DNA from: Candidula unifasciata
Lineage: Eukaryota > Mollusca > Gastropoda > Stylommatophora > Geomitridae
Length of the DNA stretch: 64,000 nt
Reading direction: 5' to 3'
Assembly (NCBI GenBank): GCA_905116865.2
Contig: CAJHNH020002521.1
Location: 40,805 to 104,804, forward strand
A program made the position numbers and the translations under genes. Positions 41,686-52,355 of the stretch are shown piece by piece; position 1 is the first letter of the stretch; every line of letters begins with the position of its first letter. Under the pieces are notes generated by a model that was given only the letters and a program-made list of their open reading frames with translations, was not told where the DNA came from and ran no database searches.

Positions 41686-42112
41686 GAAAAGTACTTATCG
41701 TAAGTAGAACCGAATAAATGCATGCTGAGAGTTGGTACTAAATGAGTTTTTGACACTACTTGGAACTACTTACTATGAAATAAAAACAATTTCACGACAA
41801 ACTGTTTTTTCCGCTCCTGACCCGAATTTTATTTTTCTTCCAGTTCACCTCCTGGTTGGATCTTGATTTCACTGAACGACAACAGTTTACAACTTATTAA
41901 TTACATAGAGCAGCCGAATGACTCATAGATTCCAATTACCGCGTGGTAGCGAGCGCCCTGTGTCAACTAAGCGACTGACTCCTTGAAAATTATGACACAA
42001 TCTGATCTCTGGGTGACGTCCGTCCTGGTCAATGAATTCAAATTCACAACACAACCACTTGCTGCTGTTTTCACTTTTTCCGCGATTTAAACATTAAATT
42101 AATTTAAATTAT

Positions 42113-42370
42113 TCAACCAAAAGCGCTTAGCTTTGTTTCACTGACTATGTATCTATATATTTTGGTGGTACAGTATGAACATACAGATCTCACAGTTGAG
42201 CTGACAGACAAAAGCAGAAGAGTTTTAACCAAAGACGGGTATAATAGGTCCTCAAGACGAAATGTTTTCATCACCTGGTCACCATAATTTATTTGAGGGT
42301 TGATTAAAAACACAAACAGGGAACAAAACATTGAAAACAACAACGCTAGAACCGAAACTAATTTTAACAT
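42113..42370 (-). other. unrecognised 85-codon open frame
   Basis: The frame starts MLKLVSVLALLFSMFCSLFV, which would make a strong signal peptide or membrane anchor, and continues 65 residues with a further hydrophobic segment. I do not recognise it. There is no support from splice context or repeats, and the surrounding base composition is ordinary. It could be chance. Confidence 0.2.
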
Positions 42371-42403
42371 TTTGAGTTTTGAATTTAGTGTTCATTAAAT
42401 TAA

Positions 42404-42428
42404 AGATGAACCTGAGACAGGTTCATCT
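42404..42428. repeat. 11-bp perfect inverted repeat, 3-base loop
   Basis: AGATGAACCTG and CAGGTTCATCT flank AGA, giving a perfect hairpin 34 bases upstream of the 42113-42370 minus-strand frame. Its role is unknown. Confidence 0.85.
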
Positions 42429-42611
42429 AACCGGCAGCGGATTTAAATTTTACTGTCAATTTATCTAGAAGCGGTTGACGAAATTTAAAAAAAAAAGCTG
42501 CTGCTAACAGTTTCAGACTTGTACATTAACTACATAAGGATCACACACACAAAAAACTGACCACCCGCGAAATAAGATATGTGAGAAAGGTCGTGAACAA
42601 AACGAGAAGAG

Positions 42612-42905
42612 ATCTTGCGAAAGTAAAGTAAAAGTAAAGGACCCTTTCCCACACCTTTAGGCATATAGGGCTAATAGGGATAGACCTATTTTTATAGCTC
42701 AAACGGCACAAGATGGGTGATGTGGTCACCATCACGCCAGCAGCAATTACTTCCTGGGACTGCACCCGGCACCCACTCAAGGCTGGGTCGACCTGAGAGC
42801 AAAGGTCATTTTTGAAAAAGTCCGATTCAGCCTGGAAGCGAACCCACGACCTTTCGATCCGCGGCGAGCGTCTAGCCGCTCGGCCACGGCGACTCCCCAG
42901 ATCTT
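42612..42905 (-). repeat. SINE-C reference copy with intact tRNA-like head
   Basis: On the minus strand the head reads GTCGCCGTGGCCGAGCGGC (A box) and, further on, GGTCGTGGGTTCGCTTCC (B box), like a Ser/Leu-class tRNA. The body follows (AATGACCTTTGCTCTCAGG, GGTGACCACATCACCC) and the 3' tail is (TTTACT)n, at 42612-42632 on plus. It is the best-preserved SINE-C in the window. Confidence 0.88.
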
Positions 42906-42984
42906 GTGAGGAATGAAGACATTACATAACTTCGCCTCCGCACAGTTTAAGGTCCCTCGCAATATCTGACCTGTCATACATCAA

Positions 42985-43620
42985 TTCACCACCAAGTGGT
43001 GCAGAGCCAGACAGTACAGTCTATCCTCCTGCTCATTTCCCAAATACACCGGCATCACCTGGAGAAAATATCCACAGAGGGTACAACATGAAAGTAGAAA
43101 CACCAAGACGTATGCTAAGAGGCGGCCAAGAGAAATTATGGAGTGAAGTAGTCACTTGTATACTCAGAATCCACCGACATCACAGCATACCGGGCAACCA
43201 AGCATGCCCTGGCTCGGAAACCGATCATCTATCAAGCTGCAGTGCCTAGCGACATAAAGCAGAACAGGGATAAAGGATAAAAGATACAAAAGAATGTTGA
43301 ATTTTAAAAAATCTAAATCTCAGCATTCTGGACGTTCCCATAAGTGCTCTGTTTCCATCTTCAGCAACAAAGGACGAGTTATAATTTCGACGGCATCAGT
43401 AACAGTCTGATTGTATATCCGTCTCACCTCTCCCTTGAGTGTTGTGCGTCGGCCAGATCCCTTGATCACTCCTCACAGCACAATTTTTCTCAGACCTCGA
43501 GTACATATTTGAACCTTCGCAGTTATCATCATTTCTGTCTGCCACTGAACATCGCTTGTAGGAATCCACCGAGTGCTGTGATGTTCGATTCTTGACTCTT
43601 TCAGTCCGTGCGGGTTTAAC
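42985..43620 (-). repeat. LINE-derived fragments, including family F 3' end
   Basis: 42995-43250 shares pieces with 31500-31735. 43315-43500 contains GACGTTCCCATAAGTGCTCT, CATCTTCAGCA, AGTAACAGTCTGATTGTATA and CAGATCCCTTGATCACTCC, matching the LINE 3' end at 10930-11080. No open frame is preserved. Confidence 0.6.
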
Positions 43621-44799
43621 ATCAGAGGCTCAATGGTATTAATGAGAAAGGTATAATCTTGCGTCACTGGGCTTCTTGGTAGGAACCTATGAACGTATGA
43701 TGTGTTCCATGGGACTTCAACAATGTTGGTGTTGGCTGGCTCGCTCTACTTATTTGACCTTATGCATGCCCCAATCAAGCTGTAAAGTCTGGACACGTGA
43801 ACGTACATTCAGAACACGATGATAACGTTGATATCGTGTATTGTGGCACAACAATAAGTCATTCTGTCGATGTCCACAGTTCTCTCTAGTCGTTGACACG
43901 TGCTCACGACAGTCTCCCACGACAAGACGACAGTTGAAAAATGGTTGCAGTTACCTGCCAGTCAGAACGTTCTTTTTGCTCGGGTGTTGGCCTCTGAGTC
44001 ATCATAATACAAATGTTCTCAAACCACTAGACGTTGTCATTCAGAATCAATTCTCCTCAGACACTCGAGATTTTCAAGCGCGGTTCCTCCACATCACAAT
44101 GACGTTCACCTCAGTCGCACCATCAAACAACCTACCTCTCACACGGTCAAAACACAACTGACTGTACCTCCTCTCTCCGTTTAAACCTTTCGTTTCAATC
44201 ATGTTTTTTTCCGTAACCCCTGTTCACAAAACACGGGATAATCGAGACTATGTTTTTTTCCCTTTTCGCTTGTTTCCCTTGCTCTTTGACGTTGTCTCCT
44301 CAATTGGGAACTCGCTAGGGGGTTTCCCTGGAAATTCACCTCAATACATGGACTGACAGAGTTAAATCATAACCCATAATAAATTAGAATGATATTTCAA
44401 ATGAAAACGATATCAATAAAATATGGAACTAAAACAAATGATTAAATTATATGTTAAGTAGCAAGAGTATACTTTGAAAAAACATTGAATAATATATACC
44501 ATTCATAATGTTGAGTTTTTTTTTTAACTTCTCGTCCTTTTTAGGATGAAATTTTTCGTTATTTTGAAGCCTTACTTTGGCTTTTTCCAGGGGCCGCAAT
44601 ATAGCCTGGCCATAAATATGGGACCTCTCCACGGTGATCCTCACCCACATGTTGGCACATCGTGTCATCAGGTGTTTATCGCTTGTGTGATGTCCTGGTG
44701 GGGTAGAAAGTCAGTCAGTCAGGGTTTTTTTTTTTTTTTTTACGTATCCAGAAACCATGAGTTGTAAACCCTTTGGCTAGGTACCGTTAATCTGGGAGA
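43621..44799. other. spacer upstream of dixin, no gene recognised
   Basis: Somewhat richer in CG dinucleotides than the introns around 43800-44000. The 106-codon frame at 43841-44161 shows no domain. A T run lies near 44725-44741. A dixin promoter or 5' UTR exon could lie here, but I cannot show it. Confidence 0.4.
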
Positions 44800-44910
44800 A
44801 ATGTGGCTTTTCTGTCTACCCCCGGGACTGAACCCGGACCACAAGGAGTTCGCCACCTGGTCGCTGCGAAAGTCAGGTTTAACCAGTTACGCTAGAGAGC
44901 CGGGCTATGT
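44800..44910 (-). repeat. tRNA-derived SINE head (family E)
   Basis: The minus strand reads GGCTCTCTAGCGTAACTGG (A-box region) and GGTCCGGGTTCAGTCCC (B box). The spacing fits a tRNA, but the arms do not pair into a clean cloverleaf and sequence continues as a SINE body, so it is not a tRNA gene. Confidence 0.6.
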
Positions 44911-45696
44911 TGAGGGTTAAACTTAGTGTTATTTCTTTGATGGCTACCTCTTTTGGGTCATAAGTTTGTCCCCACAACAACCATCCTTTTCTCTTCTTCC
45001 CCGTCTCCCCAACATGTACATCGGCGAACTTCGGTTAACAGTGACAGTCCTATGCTGGTTGGCTCCTCCCATTCTCCTTCCTGTTTGTGTCGATCTTTAC
45101 TGGCATTTTCTTACAATCTAGGCAGCGATGCCTAGATTGTAAGAAAATGTGTGTATATTATGGCTACAGCCTCAAGGATCCCCCTTTGTTTATTTATGTG
45201 AATGACGTGTACACAGTGAAACTTACCAATCAAATCTTTCTTAATAAATGTTCGTGTTTTCTAGACAAAGCATTGCGGCCTGCTGTGTTTGTAAATTGTT
45301 GCTGTGTTTGTTATTCCAACTATGCCTGGTAAATATAAATTTCAGCAACCTATGCTGCCCTTTAAATTGTTTGATATGAATTTTTTTTCCCGGCACGGTA
45401 ATAACAGTTTTCGATTTTTGAGTTCAATAGTGTGTCTTTCTATCGTTCTGCTTCTTTCTTTGAGTGCCCATCAATACATTGTCTGTTTTTTCAACAAGGT
45501 CTAACAATTAGGTAATAAGACTGATTTTAGTATGACCAAGACACACACAAAACCATCTATGAAGCAAAGCATGGCATCTAAAGAGGCAACATTCATCTAT
45601 GATCTGACAACGTTTCATCGCTGCTCGATAAGCAGACAACAAACAAGCCGCCATTTTGTAGACATAATCAGAGGTGTATTGTTACGGAATCAGCAT
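44911..45696. other. spacer including a block shared with 14300-14430
   Basis: 45385-45495 (TTTCCCGGCACGGTAATAAC, GTGTGTCTTTCTATCG, TTTGAGTGCCCATCAATAC) matches 14300-14430 in the same orientation, so it is a dispersed repeat. A 22-bp inverted pair (CTTACAATCTAGGCA / TGCCTAGATTGTAAG) lies at about 45109-45143. No gene was recognised. Confidence 0.55.
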
Positions 45697-46020
45697 GAAG
45701 CAAAAAGCCAACATTAAATTCTTTTTAAAACTTAGAAAAAGCGCCGTTGAAACAGTTGAACTGATGCAACAAGTTTATGGGGATTATTATTTATCTAGTG
45801 CACAAATTTTCACGTGGTATTCACAATTCACGAGTGTTTGGAAATGATTACTAATGCACACAGCCCTGGACGCCAAATTTATGTTAATAATGATGAACTC
45901 ATTGTAAAAGTCATAGAAAGGATACAGGATCATTGTTTTACTGTGAGGATGATGGCAGATGAATCTGGTGTTAATAGAGAGATAATTCATAACATTTTGA
46001 TGCAAAATTATTCTATTTTT
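45697..46020 (+). pseudogene. mariner-type transposase, N-terminal remnant
   Basis: The frame MKQKANIKFFLKLRKSAVET, QQVYGDYYLSSAQIFTWYSQ matches the first helix-turn-helix of mariner transposases (IKFLVKLGKSATET, AYGDxxLSRxxVFEWHKRF). A TGA at about 45847 and a frameshift follow. The next frame gives PGRQIYVNNDELIVKV and FTVRMMADESGVNREIIHNI, the second helix-turn-helix (GRPSTSRTDENI, LTVRMIAEELNIDKETV). The DDD catalytic half is absent, because the LINE begins 15 bases further on and mariner sequence does not resume after it. Confidence 0.85.
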
Positions 46021-46062
46021 TTTCATATTCAGACCGGGGTCCTAATGGTGCTGAAGTCGGAG

Positions 46063-47067
46063 GCAACCAGCCAAGAGGCGCACCACAGCAATCAGGATGC
46101 CACGCATACACGCCATGGAAATATGTCTATATCAGCAAAACGTTATGGTGCTCGCCCTGCGATGGACTCTCAGGCAGGAGCAGTGCCGGGCCCTCTGCCT
46201 CGAAGAGGCCCAACCCAAATTACTGGAGGTCCTTCTCAAATGTCCTGTGGAGCCAGGGGACGTGAGAATAGAGCATCTGACCGAACTAAGAAAGGAGTCA
46301 AATTAATGCAATGGAATGCAGAAGGGAATACAAATAAAAAGCTTGAATTAGAAAATATTCTAAATGAGGAACAGATTCATATATGCTGTCTACAGGAAAC
46401 CCACCTCACTGAAGACACAGTCCTCAAAATCAGAGGTTATCAGTGCTTCCTATCAGACCGGAAAGGCAGAAAAAAGGGTGGAATACTGACTCTTGTGAGG
46501 AACAATATCACTGCTAGCCTGACTGAAGTATATATGGATGGAGCAAAATATCAGATTCTGAAACTACAAACTGGAAATGCAGACTTCTACCTGATCAATT
46601 ATTACTGCCCAAGTGATCGTCCCCAGGCATTAGACACAATCCCAGTGGAAGAAAAGATGATTCTATGTTGAGACTTTAACAGCCACTCACAAAGCTGGGG
46701 ATACGACCATATAGACCAGAGAGGAGAGAAACTGGAGGAGTGGCAGGATGAGAACAGACTTGTTCTGATTAATAGGCCAACTGATCCACCCACATTCTAC
46801 TCGAGGTCGTGGCACACCGCTACTACCCCAGACCTGGCATTTCACTCTCCAGATCTGGAATGGAACATTAAACGAGTTGTTGGAAATCAACTGGGAGGCA
46901 GTGACCATCGACCGGTCTTCCAGAATGTAGAAAATGAGAAGGTCACAGAAACTAGTAGGCTGCCAAGGTGGAACTACAAGAAGGCTGACTGGACAATGTT
47001 CAAGCACCGTACCAGTATACTGATTGGAAGTCTCAGCGTAGACCAGGATATAAATAAAGAAGTTTAA
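46063..47067 (+). pseudogene. LINE endonuclease domain
   Basis: The frame includes LMQWNAEGN, HICCLQETHL (catalytic Glu), LINYYCPSD, DFNSHSQSWG (Asp, Asn) and GGSDHRPVF (the SDH box), all key apurinic-endonuclease-like motifs. A TGA at 46669-46671 replaces the residue just before DFN (Gly in relatives). A TAA at 47065-47067 ends the second part. About 70 residues before the domain are Gln/His/Gly/Arg-rich with no gag-like zinc knuckle, so a separate ORF1 is not visible. Confidence 0.88.
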
Positions 47068-49867
47068 GGATTTAACAAATGCGTACTAAAGGCAGCAGGA
47101 GAATCAATACCAAGAGGTGCCCGTGAGCATTATAAGCCATACTGGAGTAATGAGCTAGAAAATTTACATAACGAAGTAGAAACATCCAGAAAGATAGCAG
47201 AGACCATGCCAAACCAAGAACATCACAATAACTACCAGCATGCAAAAGCAAAATTTGTAAGGGCAAAGCTGCAGGTTAGAAGGGAAAGCTGGCAGGAGAA
47301 AACAAGATCGCTGAACTTTGAAAAAGACACAAGAAAGTTATGGAAGCCTGTGAAACAAATTAATGATGAGGACACTGGGTGGAACTCAAAGATCACGCTG
47401 CAGAAAGATGGAAACATGGTCACAGGAAAAGAGACAGCCAACCTATTTGCGGACACTTTTGCTTTAGATAACGACATTGAAATCAGTTCAGAGAAAAAAC
47501 ACGAAATTCAAGAAAAGACACAATTTAGAAGTCAGAAAGAAATAACATCAGAGGCGTTAGAGGTGCCAATTACACTTAATGAACTGGAGTTGGCCATTTC
47601 AAAGCTGAAAATTGGGAAGTCACCAGAAGCAGATGGTATATCAAACGAAATTATCAGAAACTTAGGACAAGTAGCCAAAACAAAGCTTTTACAGATATTT
47701 AATGCTTGCTGGGCAACAGGGAATGTTCCACAGATCTGGAGAGAGGAAATTATGATACCCCTCATAAAGCCTGGGAAAGACAGTTCTAATGCCTCCAACT
47801 ACAGACCGATCAGCCTCACAAGTTGTCTCTGTAAAACAAATGGAGCACATCACCAACCTCAGACTACAGTGGTACATTGAAAGTGAAAACATCATTACAC
47901 CACAGCAGGCGGGCTTTAGAAAGTTCTACTCTACGGAAGATCAGACAACATACCTCTCCCAAGAAATAGAGGATGCTTTTCAAGATAAAAAACTGGTACT
48001 CGCGGCATGGATAGATTTAAGGAAAGCTTTTGATAAGGTTTGGAAGGAGGGGCTTTTGAAGAAATTGAGAAACTATAAAATAAATGGGAAAATGTACAAT
48101 TGGATTAAAGCATATCTACATAACAGAAGAGCCCGGGTACAGGTAGATGGTTTTAAAAGTAAAAAAGTTCTACTGCGACAAGGCGTCCCTCAAGGTTGTG
48201 TTCTGTCGCCCACACTTTTCCTTTTATTCATCAACGACCTGGTTGCTGAGATACCAAATGGAATCAAAATGGCAATGTATGCCGACAACCTGGTACTGTG
48301 GTGCACCAATGAACATGCAACGATAGCCACAAAAACACTACAGCGGGCTACAAATGCACTTGAGGCATGGGCCAATAGATGGTGTGTCAGCATCAACACA
48401 GACAAATGTAGCACCATACTATTCACCCTCTCCCCAAAGCAAAAAGCCGGCACCATCAAAATAAACGGAATACCCCTGAGAGCTGATAAAGAGCCCACAT
48501 ACCTAGGAGTCACATTTTATGACAGGTTGACATGGAGAAAACATATCAACAAGGCAGCAACCAAAGCCAGGAGGAAGACAGCAATACTAAGAAAACTAAG
48601 TGGAACTACATGGGGAGCCGATGGGAAAATACTCAATAAAGTATACAAGCAGAGCATACTTCCACACTTGGAATATGGGTCAACTGCATGGTGTTCAGCA
48701 TCTAGTACCATATTAAAGAAGTTAGACAAAGTGCAAAATCAAGCGCTCAGAGTCATCACAGGAGGGATGAAATCAGCCCCCATATTAGAAATGGAGAAAG
48801 ATGGGAAAACACAGTCACTGAGAGAACGCAGAGATACAAAGTTGCATATACAAGCTGAAAAGTTCCTCAGTATGCCAGATCACCCGATGGAAAATAGATT
48901 TAATAACCTAGCCTTGGGACGGTTAAAAAGAAGCAGCTTTATACACCAAGCAAAAAGAATATGTAGACAAACTCCTGACCTTCCAGAAATTGGTTGCCCA
49001 CTTAAAAGTATTCCGGAACAAACCCCATGGAGAAAAAAATGTAAACTAACGGTACAAATCCAGACAAATATGAAAGGGATATTTGACAAGAAAGAGCAAG
49101 ATAGTGTACAACGCAGAATGGCCACCCTCAGTTATATTGATGAAGAATACCCACAAGAACAATGGGTCAGAGTCTATACAGATGGGTCCGCAGAAAGTGC
49201 AGTTAGAAATGGTGGCGCTGGAGTGTACATCGAATTCCCCGATGGTACTAGGGATAAGTCCAGCGTACCAACCGGGAAGTACTGCCATAACTACGATGCA
49301 GAAACACAGGCTATCAAGATAGCTACAGAGAAACTGCTAAATACCAACCTTGGCTCACAGTGTGTAGTAATGCTGACAGATACTAAATCAGTACTTGAAG
49401 CACTCCAGTCTAGGAAACTACCAGAATTGCAAACACTGCTGACACAACTCAACGTTCAGCGAAGAGTCGTAATGCAGTGGATACCGTCTCATTGTGGAGT
49501 GCCTGGAAATGAGAAAGCTGATCAACTGGCAGGGGAAGGTGCGACAAAAGAGCAGCCGGATGTACCAGTCACATACCACCAAAAGAAAAGAATCATTAAA
49601 TCGATCAGGAAACCACCAGCCCCAGCACAAGACGACTATTTTATTATGGGCAGACCAGAACAAGTCATTATCCTCCGCCTCAGAACAGGGCACAACCGAT
49701 TACGTAACCACATGTACACAAAATTCAAGATAGGTGTATCAGCTATGTGCACCTGTGGAAATGTGCCCCAGACAGCAGAGCATGTACTCCAGGACTGCAC
49801 CGATTTTGACACATTAAGGCAAACCTTTTGGCCAGAAAGAACAACAGTGGAACGTAAACTCTATTGA
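47068..49867 (+). pseudogene. LINE reverse transcriptase, RNase H and zinc-knuckle region
   Basis: Reverse transcriptase motifs: PEADGISNEII, SNYRPISLTS, AAWIDLRKAFDKV, RQGVPQGCVLSPTLFLLFIN, then MYADNLVLW. The active site is YADN at 48278-48289 where YADD is required. A one-base frameshift near 47831-47842 splits the frame right after NYRPISL. RNase H follows: VYTDGSAES (Asp), YDAETQAIKIATE (Glu), LTDTKSVLEAL (Asp), WIPSHCGVPGNEKADQLAGE (Asp), all present. The C-terminus has CTCG and EHVLQDC. A TGA at 49865-49867 falls where the 191-699 copy has a Gly codon (GGA), shortening the tail. Confidence 0.93.
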
Positions 49868-50204
49868 CCACTGAATGAACTAACAACGACAGTGAAATTT
49901 ATACAAGAGATAAAACTGCTGATATAGACAACTTATTTCAGGCGAACGAAAGAAGAAGAAGATATTCAGACCCGTAAAGACTATAGCTCAACAATATGGG
50001 ATGGATATGCAAATTCTGATAGACCTATACAGAACAAGCTTAGCGTACTCTGCACCTCAGCTGTGGAATAATCCTACACCGGAAATTAAAAATATCAATA
50101 ACTCCTACACATACAATCGGAAACTATTTGAATATTATCTCACGACAGACGAAGAAAGATCGACTTAGGAACCTTGAGGAGAGTTGGCACAGAACCAATA
50201 CTGA

Positions 50205-50455
50205 ACTTTATCGGGAAAGAAACAGATCAAATGTTTTGGCCAGGTTGTAATAAGATTGGCATCAGACAGGGCATCACAGAGAGCAGTGTTATACAAATAC
50301 ACTAATAACAGAGCAGAAGATGGACTGCAGAAATATCAGATCAGAGACACTGAAAAGTACTATATATGAAGCAAACATAAGGGCCCATTCCAGAGATCTT
50401 TTCATGGCTTGACACTGCAACGTATTCCAGGAGTAGAGAAAAGAAAAAGAAGAGT
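50205..50455 (+). mobile_element. LINE 3'-end fragment (same family as 17868-18120)
   Basis: Shared order: AGCAGTGTTATACAAATACA, CAGAAATATCAGA, CACTGAAAAGTACT, TGAAGCAAACA, TTCCAGAGATCT, GTAGAGAAAAGAAAAAGAAG. The WFGHV-encoding start is mutated. It lies just beyond the right target duplication of the 46-kb LINE. Confidence 0.75.
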
Positions 50456-51115
50456 GAACCACCTCAAGTGTTCAAGTGAGATATGACATTTTGAAATTTA
50501 GGTGCCAGTGCTACCTGACTACTAATTTTGCTGGACTTTACTGGCAGATGTCAAATGCATTATTTATCTGGCATGCAAAACAATGATCACTGGCCAAACC
50601 TGTTCACTATTATATATTTGAATATTTCAGATCTAGTGGCAAGCTAGACATTTACATCTTATTTCTTAAAGTGCATTTATTGTGTTTCAGTTATCATATT
50701 TATAATTATTGATTGGTGCCTTTTGTTTTTATGTGCTATGTTATGACAAGACTAAAGTAATGCAAACGTTGCTGTAATGACAAAATTTCTGTCACAAAGT
50801 TAATTTATTTTGCATTTAAATCATTGGTGTTTCTCTTCCCCCCCCCCCCCCCCCCATTTTTTTCAGTACATGTTTATCAGAAAGAGGCAGTCAACATTGC
50901 TGGCTATAATATCTTTCCTCTTTTTCATCACCTGTAATTTTTTCAATACCAGGAAACGCAAGATATGTAGTCTATGAATACTATCTATTAAAAAAAAATT
51001 GGCTATCTTCCGAATAACGGTCCCAAATTATCGAGGCCGAAAATATACCCTAACAGGGCCTTAGTCAGATGCAAATTACGCACTTCAGGCGACTTACATT
51101 GCGCACTTCCGGCGA
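50456..51115. other. AT-rich spacer with C tract
   Basis: A run of about 17 C lies at 50839-50856 beside T-rich sequence. No gene or repeat was assigned. Confidence 0.4.
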
Positions 51116-51283
51116 CTACCGCCACCGCTGAGAGAATTTCTCACGAGCAGCAGTTACCGCATCTCCTGCAGCTTCCTTCATTTTATTTGCTCGTGAGTCC
51201 CAGCCATCTAGTTTAGCCCCACTCCACGCAGCACTTAGCGGCGTGGAAGATAATGTCGGCGTTGGCGGAAGTCCGCTACAATG
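51116..51283 (-). other. coding-like 55-codon open stretch, unrecognised
   Basis: Base composition switches to GC-richer than its surroundings. The minus strand reads a Ser/Pro/Thr-rich lead, then KLDGWDSRANKMKEAAGDAV and TAAREKFSQRWR before TAG, an amphipathic Ala-rich helix. There is no ATG at the start and only one internal Met. It could be a terminal exon of an unknown gene, a repeat fragment, or chance. I do not recognise it. Confidence 0.25.
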
Positions 51284-51589
51284 TTATATCACCATTTGTT
51301 CAATAAACTAAAGATACAGATTGATAAATGCAACCGTAGATTTGATAAAAAGGCCAGTTTCACATTTTGCTGCAAAAAGAATTCCTGTATAAGGATAAGA
51401 AAAGAAGACTGTCGGGAGTTGCACACGTTCTATTTGGTATAAACTCTTAAATGTCAAGCTCGAGTTAAATGATTCTTTAAATAAACTCTTAAATGTCAAG
51501 CTCAAGTTAAATGATTCTTTACATAAACTCTTAAATGTCAAGCTCAAGTTAAATTATGCTTTATATAAACTCTTCAATATCAAGCTCAA
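51284..51589. repeat. short 60-bp-type direct repeats
   Basis: AAACTCTTAAATGTCAAGCT recurs three times at 51442-51570 with a degenerate fourth, about 60 bases apart, separated by AGTTAAATGATTCTTTA. Confidence 0.75.
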
Positions 51590-51755
51590 CAATGCACACG
51601 TGCGTCCGATCTCACTACCAAGAGACCAGGGGGAAATAGAAATACTAGAAGTCCAAGTCTAAGAAAAAAAATCCCAGCCCTCACAGGGGATTGAACCCGG
51701 AACCTCTAGCACTCGAGGCAGACACCATGCCTCGAGATCACGCAGCACCCCGCTC
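51590..51755 (-). repeat. SINE-B head fragment
   Basis: It holds AATGCACACGTGCGTCCGAT, GGGATTGAACCCGGAACC (B-box complement) and CACTCGAGGCAGACACCATG. Only the tRNA-derived end is present. Confidence 0.82.
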
Positions 51756-51779
51756 CATCCCTCTTTTTACCCCCACGGA

Positions 51780-52089
51780 ACACACACATCCTTCAATGTC
51801 TGCTGTTTTGAGTTGAGAAACGGCATCATAGAACTTGAGCGTCATGTTATTCAATGTTATCACACTTGACCTGACAGACACTGGGCTTTTCCATGAGTTC
51901 TCAGTCCTTCAATTGAGAAGCCGCCACAAGATACCTCTACTGATTGTTTCCATAAAATTATAGTAAGTTCTATCTTGACCTAGGGCAAAAAGAGTTGGCA
52001 CCTTCCAACAAAAACTCCGTGCCCAACTTGAGCATTAAGCGCATGTATCCAATTATATTGTTCATTGGCCTTGATACAAAGAAAACATA
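51780..52089. repeat. block X, copy 1 (low-copy segment of the composite array)
   Basis: From CACACATCCTTCAATGTCTG to CATTGGCCTTGATACAAAG this segment recurs at 55660-55965 with only scattered differences. Both copies are directly followed by the 22-bp satellite and both follow a SINE-B head, so the whole group was duplicated together. Confidence 0.88.
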
Positions 52090-52355
52090 CTTCAGTAAAA
52101 ATGTCGTTACTCTACAGTAAAAATATCGTTATTATACAGCAAAAACATCGTTATTATACAGTAAAATCATCGTTATTATACAACAAAAATATCGTTATTA
52201 TACAGCAACATCATCGTTATTATACAGTAAAAAAGTCGTTATTATATAGTAAAATCATCGTTATTATACAGCAAAAAAAGTCGTTATTATACAGTAAAAA
52301 CATCGTTATTATACAGTAAAAACATCGTTATTATACAGTAAAAACATCTTTGAGA
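52090..52355. repeat. 22-bp satellite, about 11 units (copy 1)
   Basis: Units of CATCGTTATTATACAG plus AAAAA/TAAAA spacers, 22 bp with small length changes. Open frames here are repeat artefacts. Confidence 0.9.

Larger units (their letters stand above)
46036..49961 (+). mobile_element. near full-length non-LTR retrotransposon (endonuclease-RT-RNase H)
   Basis: About 3.9 kb, bounded by an 11-bp direct repeat ATATTCAGACC at 46025-46035 and 49962-49972, read as the target-site duplication. Architecture is apurinic-type endonuclease, reverse transcriptase, RNase H and a C-terminal CCHC-like knuckle, then a short 3' UTR ending GAAAGAAGAAGAAG. LINEs carrying RNase H belong mainly to the I superfamily; the exact clade was not settled. 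It is dead: two in-frame stops, one frameshift, an altered RT active site and an early C-terminal stop. Confidence 0.92.

Noticed and set aside
42820..42900. tRNA-Ser/Leu gene
   Set aside because: A and B boxes are present, but the arms do not pair fully and the sequence continues as the SINE-C body with an (AGTAAA)n end on plus.
43841..44161. 106-codon plus-strand frame upstream of dixin
   Set aside because: No recognised domain and no repeat or splice support; could be chance in slightly GC-richer sequence.
47232..49693. Multiple antisense frames across the LINE (70-107 codons)
   Set aside because: They are shadows of the RT-RNase H coding strand.
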